Assembly: GCA_950295325.1 (NCBI GenBank)
Contig: OX485803.1
Location: forward strand, 15,810,001 to 15,874,000
Source: Polytrichum commune
Lineage: Eukaryota > Streptophyta > Polytrichopsida > Polytrichales > Polytrichaceae
Length of the DNA stretch: 64,000 nucleotides
Direction: 5' to 3'
A model generated the notes under the pieces. That model was not told the DNA's origin. It made no database searches and saw nothing but the letters and a program-made list of their open reading frames with translations. Below, piece after piece: positions 34,462 through 45,905 of this stretch. A program made the translations under genes and the position numbers. Numbering within the stretch: position 1 is the first letter of the stretch; each line of letters opens with the position of its first letter.

Positions 34462-36060
34462 TCATAACCCCTTGACATGGATGTAGAGAGGCATTTGCCT
34501 GCTCTTGTTGGTTGAGGAACTACAATTGATCATGCCCACTAACGCCGTGTTGGACTCGCAATTGCGACTATATCTAGCCCGCCCGCTATGAGAAACAAAG
34601 ATAGAGCGACGATGTTGCCCTTGACGCTGCAATGCAACTGAAGGACGTTGAGCTCCAAAGGAGCCACTACCTACGTCATCCACCATTGCCCTTGCATCCT
34701 TAGCAATCCAAACACACTGCAAGTTATCCAACTCATGGTCCACCACATCCACATCGACCCCAACACATGCAACCTCCATCAAAGCGCAATAAATTTGCCT
34801 CTCCTCCACTTGACAATCGAGCACAATTTGTTGCGCATTGAAGTATCTCATGTTGGAGACCCTCGTGATAGTATCAAAGAAGACATTGGAGATGTCTTCC
34901 ATGGTAATATCATGAGGGTTCATCATGGTTTTCCATATGGAAGCCACATGCCTCGCATCCATGTTGGCCGACCTCAATGGAATGACCCACGTTGAATTTG
35001 GGTAGAATTGACCACTTTTGCACATACGAAACAAAGCGCCGGCAAGCATAGCACCCATGTGTTTTCATGCGAAATCACACCCATTGATGATCTCTTTGTA
35101 GAATGTTGTTGTGAGAAAGGCTCACACAATTGTTCAAACTCACCTTTCCAAACTTTGCGTACTCCATTTTCCCATCATTCATGTCTCTGCTAATACATTA
35201 CAATGAACAAACTCAAAATGCTTCTCCCTGTTGTCCTTCATACAATACCCAATCATGCCCTGGAACTTGTGCAAACCCTCATCCCTCAACTTCTTGCATG
35301 AGACAACATGACCCCCTTGGTGGACCCTCATCCCATCCCGAACAAACCTTGATTTCCTTGTTCAACACTAAAAGACAAGCAAATTCTCTTTCATCACCAT
35401 TTGGAAATGCTTGTGGGTCAAGGCCCCACCCCTCTCCATGGAGGACAAACCTGCAATGCAAATTTCCTCAATAAATCTTCTCGAATTCACAAGGAGCCAA
35501 TATCCATATCTACTCCTCCCATGACAATTTTCACCATAGCATCAATTTATTTTAGACAAGCCCGGGTTTGCTCTTGCCCTAGAGAGCAAGCAAGAGCTCG
35601 CATCCTAGGTGCCATCACTCACAATGTGGGAACACAAATAACATAGAAATGGAATTCCTTGCGAATGCTCTCCATTCATGACCAAATGTTGCCTAAAAAA
35701 ACGTTGTCCCAAATATGTTGTTTGAAAAACACCCTATCAATGATAGTTTGAGCTAGGAAACAAACATTTTTGTCAATTTGAGGATATAAACCCCCAATCC
35801 CTTGTCATTTTTATGCTTGGTTCAGGAAACCTGTACTAGTGGCATGATACCTCATCTACCCTTACATTCATGACCCACAACCACCATGTATGACCCCATA
35901 AACCCAATACCCCCCCTTTTTTTGGGCAATCCCCTTGTTGGCCCTCAGCATAAATCCATGTTGTCCCCCCCCCCCCCACGCCTACTAATGTGCATGAAGA
36001 GGGCTCATATATTGGCCCTCGAGCTTTTGTGTAAAGTATTCCTAAGTGGGTGTCCAAATC
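34462..36060 (-). other. Unrecognised, probably decayed coding region
   Basis: The minus strand holds the longest unassigned frame in the window (35058-34462, 198 codons), with balanced amino-acid content and regions such as CQVEERQIYCALMEVACVG. Further shorter minus-strand frames lie upstream to about 36060 (for example 35461-35279). I know no matching family. It is probably transposon- or gene-derived and no longer intact. Contains a 13-bp C tract at 35965-35977. Confidence 0.3.
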
Positions 36061-36639
36061 CAATGTTTTGAAAGTCGTTTTTAGGGGAATACTAAATTAC
36101 ATTTCTCATGTAGACGAAGGTGGGAGTCTCACCCTTGGTTGATGCAAGGCTTAATATATTCTTCATATTTTGCAACCTCTATTCATATAATGTAACCTTG
36201 ACAATACCAAAGACATTGGAAGTACCAAGGGCTACATCAAAATATATAATTAGTGGGGATGTGAATAAAATATGGATGAAAAATACCATGTACCATACTT
36301 AAAACATGTATATGTTTCTAATGAGGATTAGTGTGGGTGGAAGCGCAAACCATGAAAATTGTGCACTCTTCTTCAAGACCCCATTGTTGTGAAACATCAC
36401 ACTCATATTTTTCAATCATGTCATAGTTCCAATGTAAAAGGCTAGATTATCCATGCTAAATATGAATGTAGGAAATTAGAGTGGTCTATATCAAATCTTC
36501 ATAAAACAATTGGGTTCAAGCAATTTCAACCCACATTGGTTTATCTTACTTTACATTCCATGCATTTAGCTGAACAAATTGCACAAAGAGGGTGCAAAAC
36601 CTATATTACATACACAAATCTAGTCAAGCTGCTTTTAGG

Positions 36640-37013
36640 CTAAGGTAGACAACCATTATTCAATTACTTTATTCGGATATCTATATTTGAGTGATACATG
36701 GTTTCTTATGAGAGAGACCAAAAAAACATTTTTTAAAAAGTAATTGGATTGCAAGTTCAAAATATGATACATAAATCATTCTAAATTCAATAGTCAACAC
36801 AATTGGAAATGACCTCACGACCATCCAATGGACGCAAGAATCTTCATTTTGAAAATGAAAGAGATATTCATACGAGCTCCAAAAACTATGAGAAAAACGA
36901 CATGCACGATTTGGATTCGCTAACCATCTCGTGTACTAATCATGTGTTTCGTATCCTAAGAGAAGTGAGCTAGTTGAGAAAAAGTAACCATTTTAGGACC
37001 CATCCACCTTATG
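36640..37013. mobile_element. Foldback element of the TAAGGTA superfamily, about 374 bp
   Basis: Left end CTAAGGTAGACAACCATT, right end AGGACCCATCCACCTTA. Internal landmarks: TATATTTGAGTGATACATGG, GGATTGCAAGTTCAAAATAT, TTTGGATTCGCTAACCATCT and TTTCGTATCCTAAGAGAAG. Both ends are present and in opposite orientation. Confidence 0.65.
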
Positions 37014-37469
37014 TGGGAGGCACAAAGGCACCATCGGAGTGTTTTTCTAGGAAACCCAAGTCATCGCGAGGCCACATGGTGCACCGTAAAACCATGCCAC
37101 CATTTGAAGTGGTCATCCCAATCACGCCATGGCGATGGCAACGGATAGGCATCCTTTCCCATTAATGTCACAAAAACAAAAAACAAAAAACAATATTTTT
37201 GTGGGATTTGGTGTGCGGCGGTCTTCAACTTTGTCTTCACCATGAGAGTCTTTCAACAAACATAATCATGCCCACTTTGGGAAGCAAGCCATTATTGAGA
37301 CAAAGAGAGATGTATCAAGTCGTCACTCAATCATGTCATGCTGGCAATACTTTGTCATCCTCCCTCTTTTGTCCGGCGACCATTCAACATGATTATAATT
37401 GCTTCAAAACCACATTTTTGGAGCTAAATAGGTGTTCGGTCTTACCTATGAAACCGCTTTCCATGTTAA

Positions 37470-37730
37470 ATAAATAAATAATCAACGTCGGGCAATCCGA
37501 CATGAATTTGAGCCCGTTGGTCCTACCTTGCTCAAGAACCTTCTTGATGCAGGGCGGGGTTTACAGTCTACCTTACGGTGGGTGGGCTCTTGGCTTCCTG
37601 CTTACCTATCTAGTTTTTTTTTCCCGTCAAGTAAAGAGAAGATTTCACAGTGGGAATCGAACCGCCAACCGCTTCATTCGGAAATGGGTACCTCTTCACT
37701 ATCGCCTAGTAGATTAGGTCATCTCGGACC
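37470..37730 (-). mobile_element. tRNA-derived SINE, full copy, about 261 bp
   Basis: Read on the minus strand: head GGTCCGAGATGACCTAATCT, A-box-like TAGGCGATAGTGAAGAGG, perfect B box GGTTCGATTCC, body TGAAATCTTCTCTTTACTTG, and a TTATTTATTTATTT tail. Flanked by TTTCCATGTTAA (37458-37469) and TTTTCATGTTAA (37731-37742), an 11-of-12 target duplication. A short stretch of the head (GATTAGGTCATCTCGG) is repeated just outside at 37751-37766. Confidence 0.85.
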
Positions 37731-37773
37731 TTTTCATGTTAACGTTGTGGATTAGGTCATCTCGGTTACAAGG

Positions 37774-38158
37774 TAGATTTGTGTTATTCACATACTCTTC
37801 TCTCTGCACTCACTTTTCATAGGATTCGAAACAAGCAATTATTAGTGTGAGATAATTAGTGAATCCAAATTGCACATGTAGTCATTTGCTTCGTAATAGT
37901 AGTTCGAGCCCATATGAATATGCTATTCAATATTAAAGTGAAGATTCTCGTGTTCATTAAGTGGTTGTATAGGTTCCTCTTCAATCATGTTGTTTATTGA
38001 GTCTAGAATGGTTAGCATACTTTGAGCATGTAGTCCATTCTTTGTTAAACACACAATGCCTTCTTGGTGCCAATTCTTAGATCCTCATCTACACACGTAC
38101 CACTCAAATAAAGGTGTCCAAATCATTGACGTGTTTGATTCATGCACGTCTACCTTAG
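37774..38158. mobile_element. Foldback element, same subtype as 13833-14221
   Basis: Left end AAGGTAGATTTGTGTTATTC, right end CATGCACGTCTACCTTA. Shares CTCGTGTTCATTAAGTGG, TTTGAGCATGTAGTCC and ACCACTCAAATAAAGGTGTC in the same order as the 13.8-kb copy. Confidence 0.6.
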
Positions 38159-39285
38159 CACATGATACTTCAGTTAAGCTCCTATTTGGGTGGTGCTTGT
38201 AAAAGACCAGAACTCCATGGCAATGTCAAAGCAATCAATTGTAACTCACATTGAATGTTAAAATGGGTGTTGAATCAATGAAATCCTATATATCTTTGCC
38301 CATGTTGGATAACACTCTATAGAGTTGCTTGGTTTCTATTGTGGGCCTCTCAAGGGTTTGAATCATGAACCTTTTGTAAAATGTTGACAAAACACCTTCC
38401 ACAACCTGCCACCTAAATTGAAGGTGACAACCACCCCACCTCAAATCCTTAAGGAATTGAATGCCTCTCACCAAGCCCTACACAAACAAATTGCGCCCAC
38501 ATTATGACAACTTGTCACCAAGTCCACAGTCATAGTCATAGAGCCTTCCACTGAAAGGTGGTTCTATTATGTCCATGTTCATACAATCTAATTCAATTAA
38601 TGATATATATATATATACACACACATACACACACGCACACACACATTGACTTTGTATACCTTTAATACAAGCATGAATGAAACAATGACAATACTACATG
38701 GTCGATATAGGGAATTTATCTTCATTTGGGCAACATAACATACTCATCAAGCAAGGACAAGAGACGTTGCAATCACGTCCCCCACGCCCACACAATTTAA
38801 AACATAGAAACGGACGGACAAATTATAGGACAACAACTTCCAATCGTCCTCAAGCCTTTGTGATCTATTCATAGGGTTGTTAAATTTTACTTCCAACCGC
38901 CAACCGCCACCTCACTTTCATGACGAGATTGACATGTTGTTCGACTTCATCCACTCTACGGGGTGATAGGTAAGTTGTTAAGCTCAACTCCCCCTTTTTG
39001 TACATACCATACATATATGGTACAATCATGTGGACGCATAGGTATGATTGAGTTTTACTATTATTTATTATTTGTTTTGGGGGGATTGCCTCCAATGAAG
39101 GTGAATGAAATTGCATGTACCAAGCACCTTATCAACACACCACATTACCATGACATTCGTTTTGTTTTTACACTTCCGAACTCGACAAATTTCATAAGGT
39201 GATTCGTACAAGAGTCGGTAAGATTCTTGGGATATTGGGATGATACCCCATGTATAACTTGCGAAACCAAATGCCCGTTTGATGT
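38159..39285. other. Intergenic DNA with a microsatellite
   Basis: No gene recognised. A compound (TA)n(CA)n microsatellite lies at about 38602-38645. Confidence 0.45.
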
Positions 39286-39763
39286 AGGAGCATTTCACAC
39301 TAGAGTTTGAGGGCCCGTGACTATGAAATCTACAATCTCTTATCGGGGTATGATGTTGAGACCCTCCCACTTCATTTTACATCGAAGCTTGAATGGATGA
39401 AAACTTGCATGGAGTCCTATGGATCATGGTCTATTGGATTTTGCGTGAAACCCACTTCAAAAAGGTGGATCCAACACAAAACTAAAAGACCATACCGCTT
39501 CAACATTTCACACACCTTGTTGGTTTATTATAGCTTTTTATTGTGTAGAAAAGTCCACATGAATAAGATGGTAACGTAAGAACATTCAGTTAAGAGCATG
39601 AATGCATATCCTTCTTAAATTTACACTACACTACACTTAAAAACCCTAAACCCTAACAAAAAATTCAATTCAATTTTTATTTTTTATGATACGGACTACG
39701 AATGCATTTCAAAACCCTCATAATTTCATGGTCACGGTCCTTGGTCTTAGTGTAAAACAGCCC
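39286..39763. mobile_element. PIF/Harbinger-like MITE, diverged
   Basis: Left end GGAGCATTTCACACTAGAG then GGGCCCGTGACTATGAAAT; the right end reversed reads GGGCTGTTTTACACTAAG then GACCGTGACCATGAAAT. These match the GGGCCRCTTYACAC family. Right flank is TTA; left flank is GTA, so the duplication is imperfect. Contains a short AAACCCTAAACCCTAA (39641-). Confidence 0.6.
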
Positions 39764-40870
39764 TTAATATACCATTATTACCGTAGCTTGAAATTTTATT
39801 GAAGGAGCAAGGTGGTGCAAAGGTGCACACTACATATACAATTGGCATATAGTAAGAACCATCACAATAGGGGAAGACTTCCATAAGAAGTCGGGTTAAT
39901 GGATACTTGAGGCTACTATTGAAATCATGAGGAAATGCCCACATGTTTAGAAATGGTTTGGCTTATACCAAGTAGCTTACAAAGCTTTTATACTTGAGGG
40001 TCCATATATAATAGGCGCGAGTTCAAGGCCCGAGAAAGTTTCATCACATACATTTTTCAAGAACCCGTATCACGAAATATCGTCCCAAAATGCTGGCCAA
40101 GTTCAAGAAAGAATCTTTGTTTAAGGGACTTGGGAGTCGCGCCATTTGTGCACACGTGAAAAATGAAATAAGAAATGGTAATCTATATACACTCCAATTG
40201 ATTCCTTGAAGCACTATATGTATACAATCATGTCACTTATGCACAAATGAAAAATCTTTGCATTTATGATTCAATACCTAAAAGCATAACATCATGTGTA
40301 TTGATAGTGGTGTGATAAATGCATGACTTATTGGAGCACTCCATAACATTGCCAAGTAGGTAGATGATGGTCTCTTTCCAAAGAACGAGGTTGCAATTAA
40401 AAAATTAAAATGTTAATTCATTGTTGCTTGTTAAAAACCTTGTATTACACAACCTCAATGTTCCTCATAAACATAGAATCTCGAAAGGAGGCTTTTGTTC
40501 ACATGATATTTGGTCCCACAAAACGCAACTAAGGAGTCAAGCTATTCTATGCCAATATAGGATGCATTGAGATGAATGTTTCCAAAAGTCCTTGATTTTA
40601 CTATAACAATTTACTGTTATTGATGGGGAATAATGAGTAATAAGGAAGCTCGACTTAACACCAACACCTAAACCACAACGACGTATGACTACTCAAATGA
40701 ATGGGTGTTCGTCATTTTGGAACGCAAATTTAGGTCTTTCAAGGTCATTAAATCTCTCATAACATATAGATCGTTTAATGTTGTGGATTTGTGTTCTACA
40801 ATGAAGCCCCTCCTGTCATTTGGGCGCTCATAAGTTTGATGTTGATGTTGAATTGAGCTACTTGACATTG
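39764..40870. other. AT-rich intergenic DNA, nothing recognised
   Basis: No gene or repeat family identified. Confidence 0.4.
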
Positions 40871-40873
40871 TTT

Positions 40874-41083
40874 ATGATATTTAGTGTCGCTTACCACCTA
40901 CTTGGAGGTTTACATTTCCATTTTAAAGATTGAAAATGTAAATTTTTACCAACTAAATTCCTTAATGCACTCCAATGTCCAAACAACCTAATCAACTATT
41001 ATTAGCAACATTGGTGAAAATTAATGGTACAAAGTTATAGCATTGTGTAATTCCAAATAACGAGTGACACTAAATCCCATAAA
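40874..41083. mobile_element. CACTAAAT-type MITE, partial ends
   Basis: Left TGATATTTAGTGTCGCTTAC and right (reversed) GGGATTTAGTGTCACTCGTT match the inner half of the family termini at 49043-49276. The outer half of each palindromic end is missing or diverged. Confidence 0.55.
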
Positions 41084-41273
41084 TGGTGATCACTTTTTAT
41101 TTATCTAATTTTAATTATGGAGTGTGGATTGCAGGTACGAAGTGCTACATGTATTTATAAAGATTTAAAAAAAAAACTATATACCTAGTATGCACTTCAT
41201 AGAACTTAACATGTCTCTCTATACTCTGTTTTTACTTAGCCATAAATAATTTACACAAGCCTTTAGCACATAG

Positions 41274-41629
41274 CCCCTAAGAACTACACTAAATATGATA
41301 TTTAGTGTTTGATACACTAAATACGAACGCATACACTAAATATCATTAACCCTATGAAAGTAAGTAACATTAAATGTAAACTCAAACACTAAATATCAAC
41401 TATGGTAATATGTGGAAGTTATATGCACGAATTTAGTGTTAGTAAGGATAAGAGAAAAAATTAACAATGATAAAAGGAGAAGGGAGGTGGCGATAGGGAA
41501 GGTGGCGGCGCATTTATGTCTACCACTAATTATTAAAGATTTGTAAACCAGTGTTGAGCAAGATAGGGTGGTAACAACACTAAATATAATCAAACACTAA
41601 ATATCATATTTAGTGTAGTTACTTTAGGG
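41274..41629. mobile_element. CACTAAAT-type MITE with self-palindromic ends, about 356 bp
   Basis: The terminal 31 bp (41282-41312 and 41590-41620) are perfect inverted repeats built around ACACTAAATATGATATTTAG, itself a palindrome, followed by TGTTTGA. The match continues outward as CCCCTAAG / ACCCTAAAGT. Several further ACACTAAATA copies lie inside (about 41313, 41332, 41387, 41576). No coding content. Confidence 0.75.
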
Positions 41630-41639
41630 TTCAAAAAAA

Positions 41640-43100
41640 TATGTCTAGAACACATCCACCGTAGATCCGGTTGTATGCATCTATGAACAAGGATGTTTAC
41701 CTAATCCTATATTAAGAGGAAGGAGACATGAGAGCCCCCTTTCGAAGGTTAAAGCGAAATGGTTGTTTAACCTAAGTAACTTCAAGGATTAGTGTGAGGA
41801 GTGTGAGCTTGTGGAAAGTGCATGTATTCCGCCTCAAGCTTTGGACACTAAGGCTTCAAATGGCTAAGGAGCATGTAAAACTTCAATGGTAGTATTGAGT
41901 ATGCTTTGATACAAAATTTATGGTTATGCCGTAATTGTTTGTGTGACATAGATAATAATTGGGTTATGTTGTTATTCACCTCGTGTGCGTTACTAACCCT
42001 CTCTTTGGATTTGGCTGGTGGCATGAGCACATGTGAGGCAGACCCTTCACAACCTAAATGACACTCATAGGTTTTGTGTATCGTCTTTATGCAAAAATAT
42101 TATGTGTATAATGCTTAAGTGTATAATGTAATACAAGGCATTTAGATTTTGTGATTCAACTTTGAAGTATTTTGCAAATGAATAGTCTTTTTGAGTTTGA
42201 CTATGTAAATATTAGATTTGAAATGCCATGCATTATTTGCTAACACAAAGGTTACAACCTTAGTAGCTTAGTTATTCAAGGGTTTAGATATGTTTTTACA
42301 TATACCAAGAGGAGGTAGTTTTTTTTTATAAAAAAAAACTCGGTGATGAGTATGCAAAGAAGTGGCCAAGAGGGAAAGTCCCACTCACCCTCTCAAGTTT
42401 TAATAGGTACATAGATATGTAAAAGAATGGTTTGGCCTCTAAACAAGAAGATGTTATTGTGAGGCCAAACCCACCACCCTTAAGCGTCTTAGTCCGGGTG
42501 ATGGTTTTGGGGATCACATGTGTGAGATTACAACATGTAGTGCCGTGAAATGTGAGTTCCACATCAATAATCTTACTTCAAGTCACTATGCTTTATTAAT
42601 GTGATCCTCTTGAATGAGTGAATCCTTGGCCTTCTCAAGAGTCCACCCCACAGCCTTGGCTACACATGCCCTCAACGACTTTCCTCTTGAAACCTTGGTC
42701 CTGGCTAATGATTCTTCGCTAGTGTTTGTTACGTCATCGAAGCTATGGCTTGTCGGCTCCATGAGGCACGTACGTCTGGTGTGCTAATTTCCAATCGTCC
42801 ACGCCATGCCACTTCACTTGTGTGGAACTAACAACCCACCTTGGTGTTTTACATTAGCATGTCATTTCATTCCGTGATCAGTGTGCAAGTGTTAAGAAAC
42901 ACTTGTGTCTCGCATCGCTTAGCATTCCTCCTCCTCCACAAGTTCATCACAACTTACTCCCATGTAACTCCTTAATACAATGTCTACCCCAACTAGCCTC
43001 ACCAATTACACTAGTTATCTAGCCTACTGACTAACCACTATCCCTGCGTAACCCCAGCCTAATCCCAACTTAAACCATCTTAAACCAGCTTAAACTAGCT
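41640..43100. other. Intergenic DNA, no gene recognised
   Basis: AT-rich to about 42580, then C+T-rich up to the minisatellite. No open frame above 78 codons and no classifiable element. Confidence 0.4.
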
Positions 43101-43104
43101 TACC

Positions 43105-43462
43105 CCCTGACTGCAGCTAAACCCGTTCCCAGCTGACTGCAACTAAACCCGTTCCTAGTTGACTGCAGCTAATCAGTTCCCAGCCGACTGCAGCTAAACC
43201 CGTTCCCAGCTGACTGCAACTAAACCCGTTCCCAGTTGACTGCAGCTAATCAGTTCCCAGCCGACTGCAGCTAAACCCGTTCCCAGCTGACTGCAACTAA
43301 ATCCGTTCCCAGCTGACTGCAGCTAAAACAGTTCTCAGCTGAATGCAACTAAACCCGTTCCTAGCTGACTACAGCTAATCAGTTCCCAACTGACTACAGC
43401 TAATCAGTTTCCAGCTGACTGCAGCTAAAACAGTTCCGAGCTAACTGCAGCTAAACCAGCTG
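43105..43462. repeat. 26-bp minisatellite with a 77-bp higher-order period
   Basis: About 14 direct units of the type CCCAGCTGACTGCAGCTAAA with CCGTT between them. Units differ by CAGCT/CAACT and by AAACCC/AATCA linkers. Three variants recur in fixed order (26+26+25 bp); two successive 77-bp blocks (from about 43110 and 43187) differ at about one base, while the distal units are more diverged, so the higher-order block amplified recently. Confidence 0.85.
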
Positions 43463-45655
43463 GGTCTTCAGTCATGGATTCCAGTAGTCTGCGGTCTCAG
43501 ATTCCAGCAGACTCCTCCAAATACTAAACCACCAAATCAAGTGCTCCTATCCAATATCCAAACACTATAAGAGTGAATACTATAAGTCTAAATATTATAA
43601 TTCCAAATACTAAAAGTCTAAATGCTAGAGTTATGCACTTGTTTATGAATGCCTTAAATCTAAAACCTCATCTAATAATGTAAAGCTAACTTCAAGACTA
43701 AGTGGTCTTGGCTCTTCACCTTAAAACCTTGCACACACACGTACCCCTATCTTACTCCCCACACACCCACACTTATAACACATGGGGTGCCAAAGAAGCA
43801 CGAAGGAAAGAGAGAGAGACGAGAGAGTGATGATTATATAGTGAGGTGAAATGTAGTAGGTGAGCACCCCCAAGGCTCAAGATAAACATTTTGATCATTT
43901 CCTACTTTGTAGGCTCTCATCCTATCCTTTAAGCCTTCAACTCTTAAACCAACAACGTAGATCCTAATTCAAACATTTAACTCAAGGAACCACCCTTGGT
44001 TCACCACACACTATGCTCACCTAACTAAGAAACTTTCTTCACACCGCTAAACTTCTAATCAACCTAAGGTCTAAACATAACTTCACTCAAGCCTCACTCT
44101 TTTTATATTTTTGTGAATAATCATAAAACATCAAAACATAACTTCTAATAATTTCAAAGGGTTAAGAACACATGTGGGCACCATTTTGGGCTCACAGTTA
44201 TATGAAGAAACTATGCTTGAATGTAAGCATAGATCTATTTAAGAAAAAAATCTCTCTCTCTCTCTACAATAGTTTGAATTAAGATTGCAATGCTACCACA
44301 ATGCTCCAAGATGCCACCATTGAATTTTGTTGGGTCATTGTAGAGGTGGATGTGTTACTTATGATATATAACCATCATAAGTAACTAGTGGGAGCCTTGC
44401 TACTTGAGAATTTTAAGTATTGTGCTAAACATTGACATTCTATAATATTTAAAATATTTGTTACCACAAAAAATCCAAAATACACAAAACACGTTTCTTC
44501 TTGTTTGTGGTTGCCATATGGATTGATATACAGGGTTGTGATTTTAGGAGATTTGATTTTAACCCAAGGTGATTTGCATGGGTTAAGTGGCAAGTCATTC
44601 ACAAAGGCAACCTAATTGCATATGATGTTTCCAAGATATATTTATTGAACCATTGTCATTTATGTTATGCCCTTGACAAAAGAAAAAAGAAAAAAAGTCT
44701 TTAATTGTTTCATGGTATTTTGATCAAATAGAAAGGATGTGATTTATCTAACAAATGACAATGAAATTGTGACATACAAAATGAATAAACAAAAAGTATT
44801 GTCCGTATCTAGTTACTAGTATGACTATGAGCCCGTTAGATGTATGTTGATCACGGTTACCCATGATGTTGGGCTTTACTTGTCTCCACTTCTTGTTAAA
44901 TGTGTCAGAGATGTGGCTTGCAAATCTTCTCACAACATTTTTTACCAAAAAAAATGAGCAATTTAATTTGTACATGTGACATGTACCTTGTGTTGTACAT
45001 TGAGCATCATTTGCAACGCGCTTGACCATGTGTACTCCAATTCTTGAGTTCTCGATGTCCCACACTGTTTGATGAAACATGTGGGAGCAAGTTTAAGGAG
45101 TAGGGCATGGAAAAAATGGTATTTCTCATGGGCTATGATATGATCTAGGCACATAGAGGGCGGACTTGCTTCTCAAGATTCATTACATTATATAAATGTT
45201 GAAAAGTGTAATGGGGAGATTTGTATATTGAGCCTCCCAAAAAAATTTATTAAAAATATATTATAACATCATTTCTCTGCCATGGGCCATTGCCTTTTCC
45301 TACCAGACCACCTCTCTTGCCTCTCTCATCGCCAAACCCGTCGGACCATGCTAGTGTATTAATTAGACCTTAAAATATGTCTTTTGGGGATCTTGACCTC
45401 TGTAGTTAGTTTTTTCATCCAGGGTTCCAGCTCAAAAAACACCCAGGGAAGACTAAATGAGTGTCAGATGTATCTTTAGTTTGTCACGATAAGGTCGATT
45501 GATAGTTCAAAAGGGTGATGGATTGAGTTTGACACTTAATTATCACAATTAATCCATTCTCATGTGACTTGACTTGTCACATACTTACCATAAATAAATT
45601 TATTCATTACTCAAACAATGACACCTTTCTATACTTGTAAAAATTAGGACTTAGG
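43463..45655. other. Intergenic DNA, no gene recognised
   Basis: C+T-rich to about 44200, then AT-rich. A (TC)n run is at about 44250-44263. Minus-strand frames of 75-110 codons (44375-44602, 44748-45080) have no recognisable domain. Confidence 0.4.
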
Positions 45656-45905
45656 GAATTTTGATAAAAGTCTAGTTACAAGTGACAGAAACCACGAACC
45701 GGGAACGAAGAGAGAAGCGTCTGAAGCGGACCGGGTCAGAACAATAACAGTCTAGTGCCAAGTCACAAGTAAACGTCTAGTACCCTGTTCCAAGTAAGCG
45801 TCTAGTCACAAGTATCCAGAGAAACGTCTTGTAACCAGTGTCAAGTAACTAGTAACTAGTAATCGTCTTAGAGTATCAGAGAAACGTCTAGTCACATTAG
45901 CCTCA
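45656..45905. repeat. Cluster of short ACGTCTAGT / AAGTAA motifs
   Basis: AACGTCTAGT, GCGTCTAGTCACAAGTA, AACGTCTTGTAACCAGT, AATCGTCTTAGAGTATCAG and AACGTCTAGTCACATTAG follow each other at irregular 20-60 bp spacing. Function unknown; degenerate tandem origin likely. Confidence 0.45.

Noticed and set aside
37650-37730. Possible tRNA gene from the perfect B box
   Set aside because: No cloverleaf acceptor stem closes around it; the sequence continues into a shared repeat body with target duplications, so it is a SINE.
39639-39658. Interstitial telomere (AAACCCTAAACCCTAA)
   Set aside because: Only about two units; too short to be more than chance or a telo-box-like motif.
43105-43462. CRISPR-like array
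   Set aside because: Units are contiguous 25-26 bp repeats without unique spacers, in a eukaryotic plant genome: a minisatellite.
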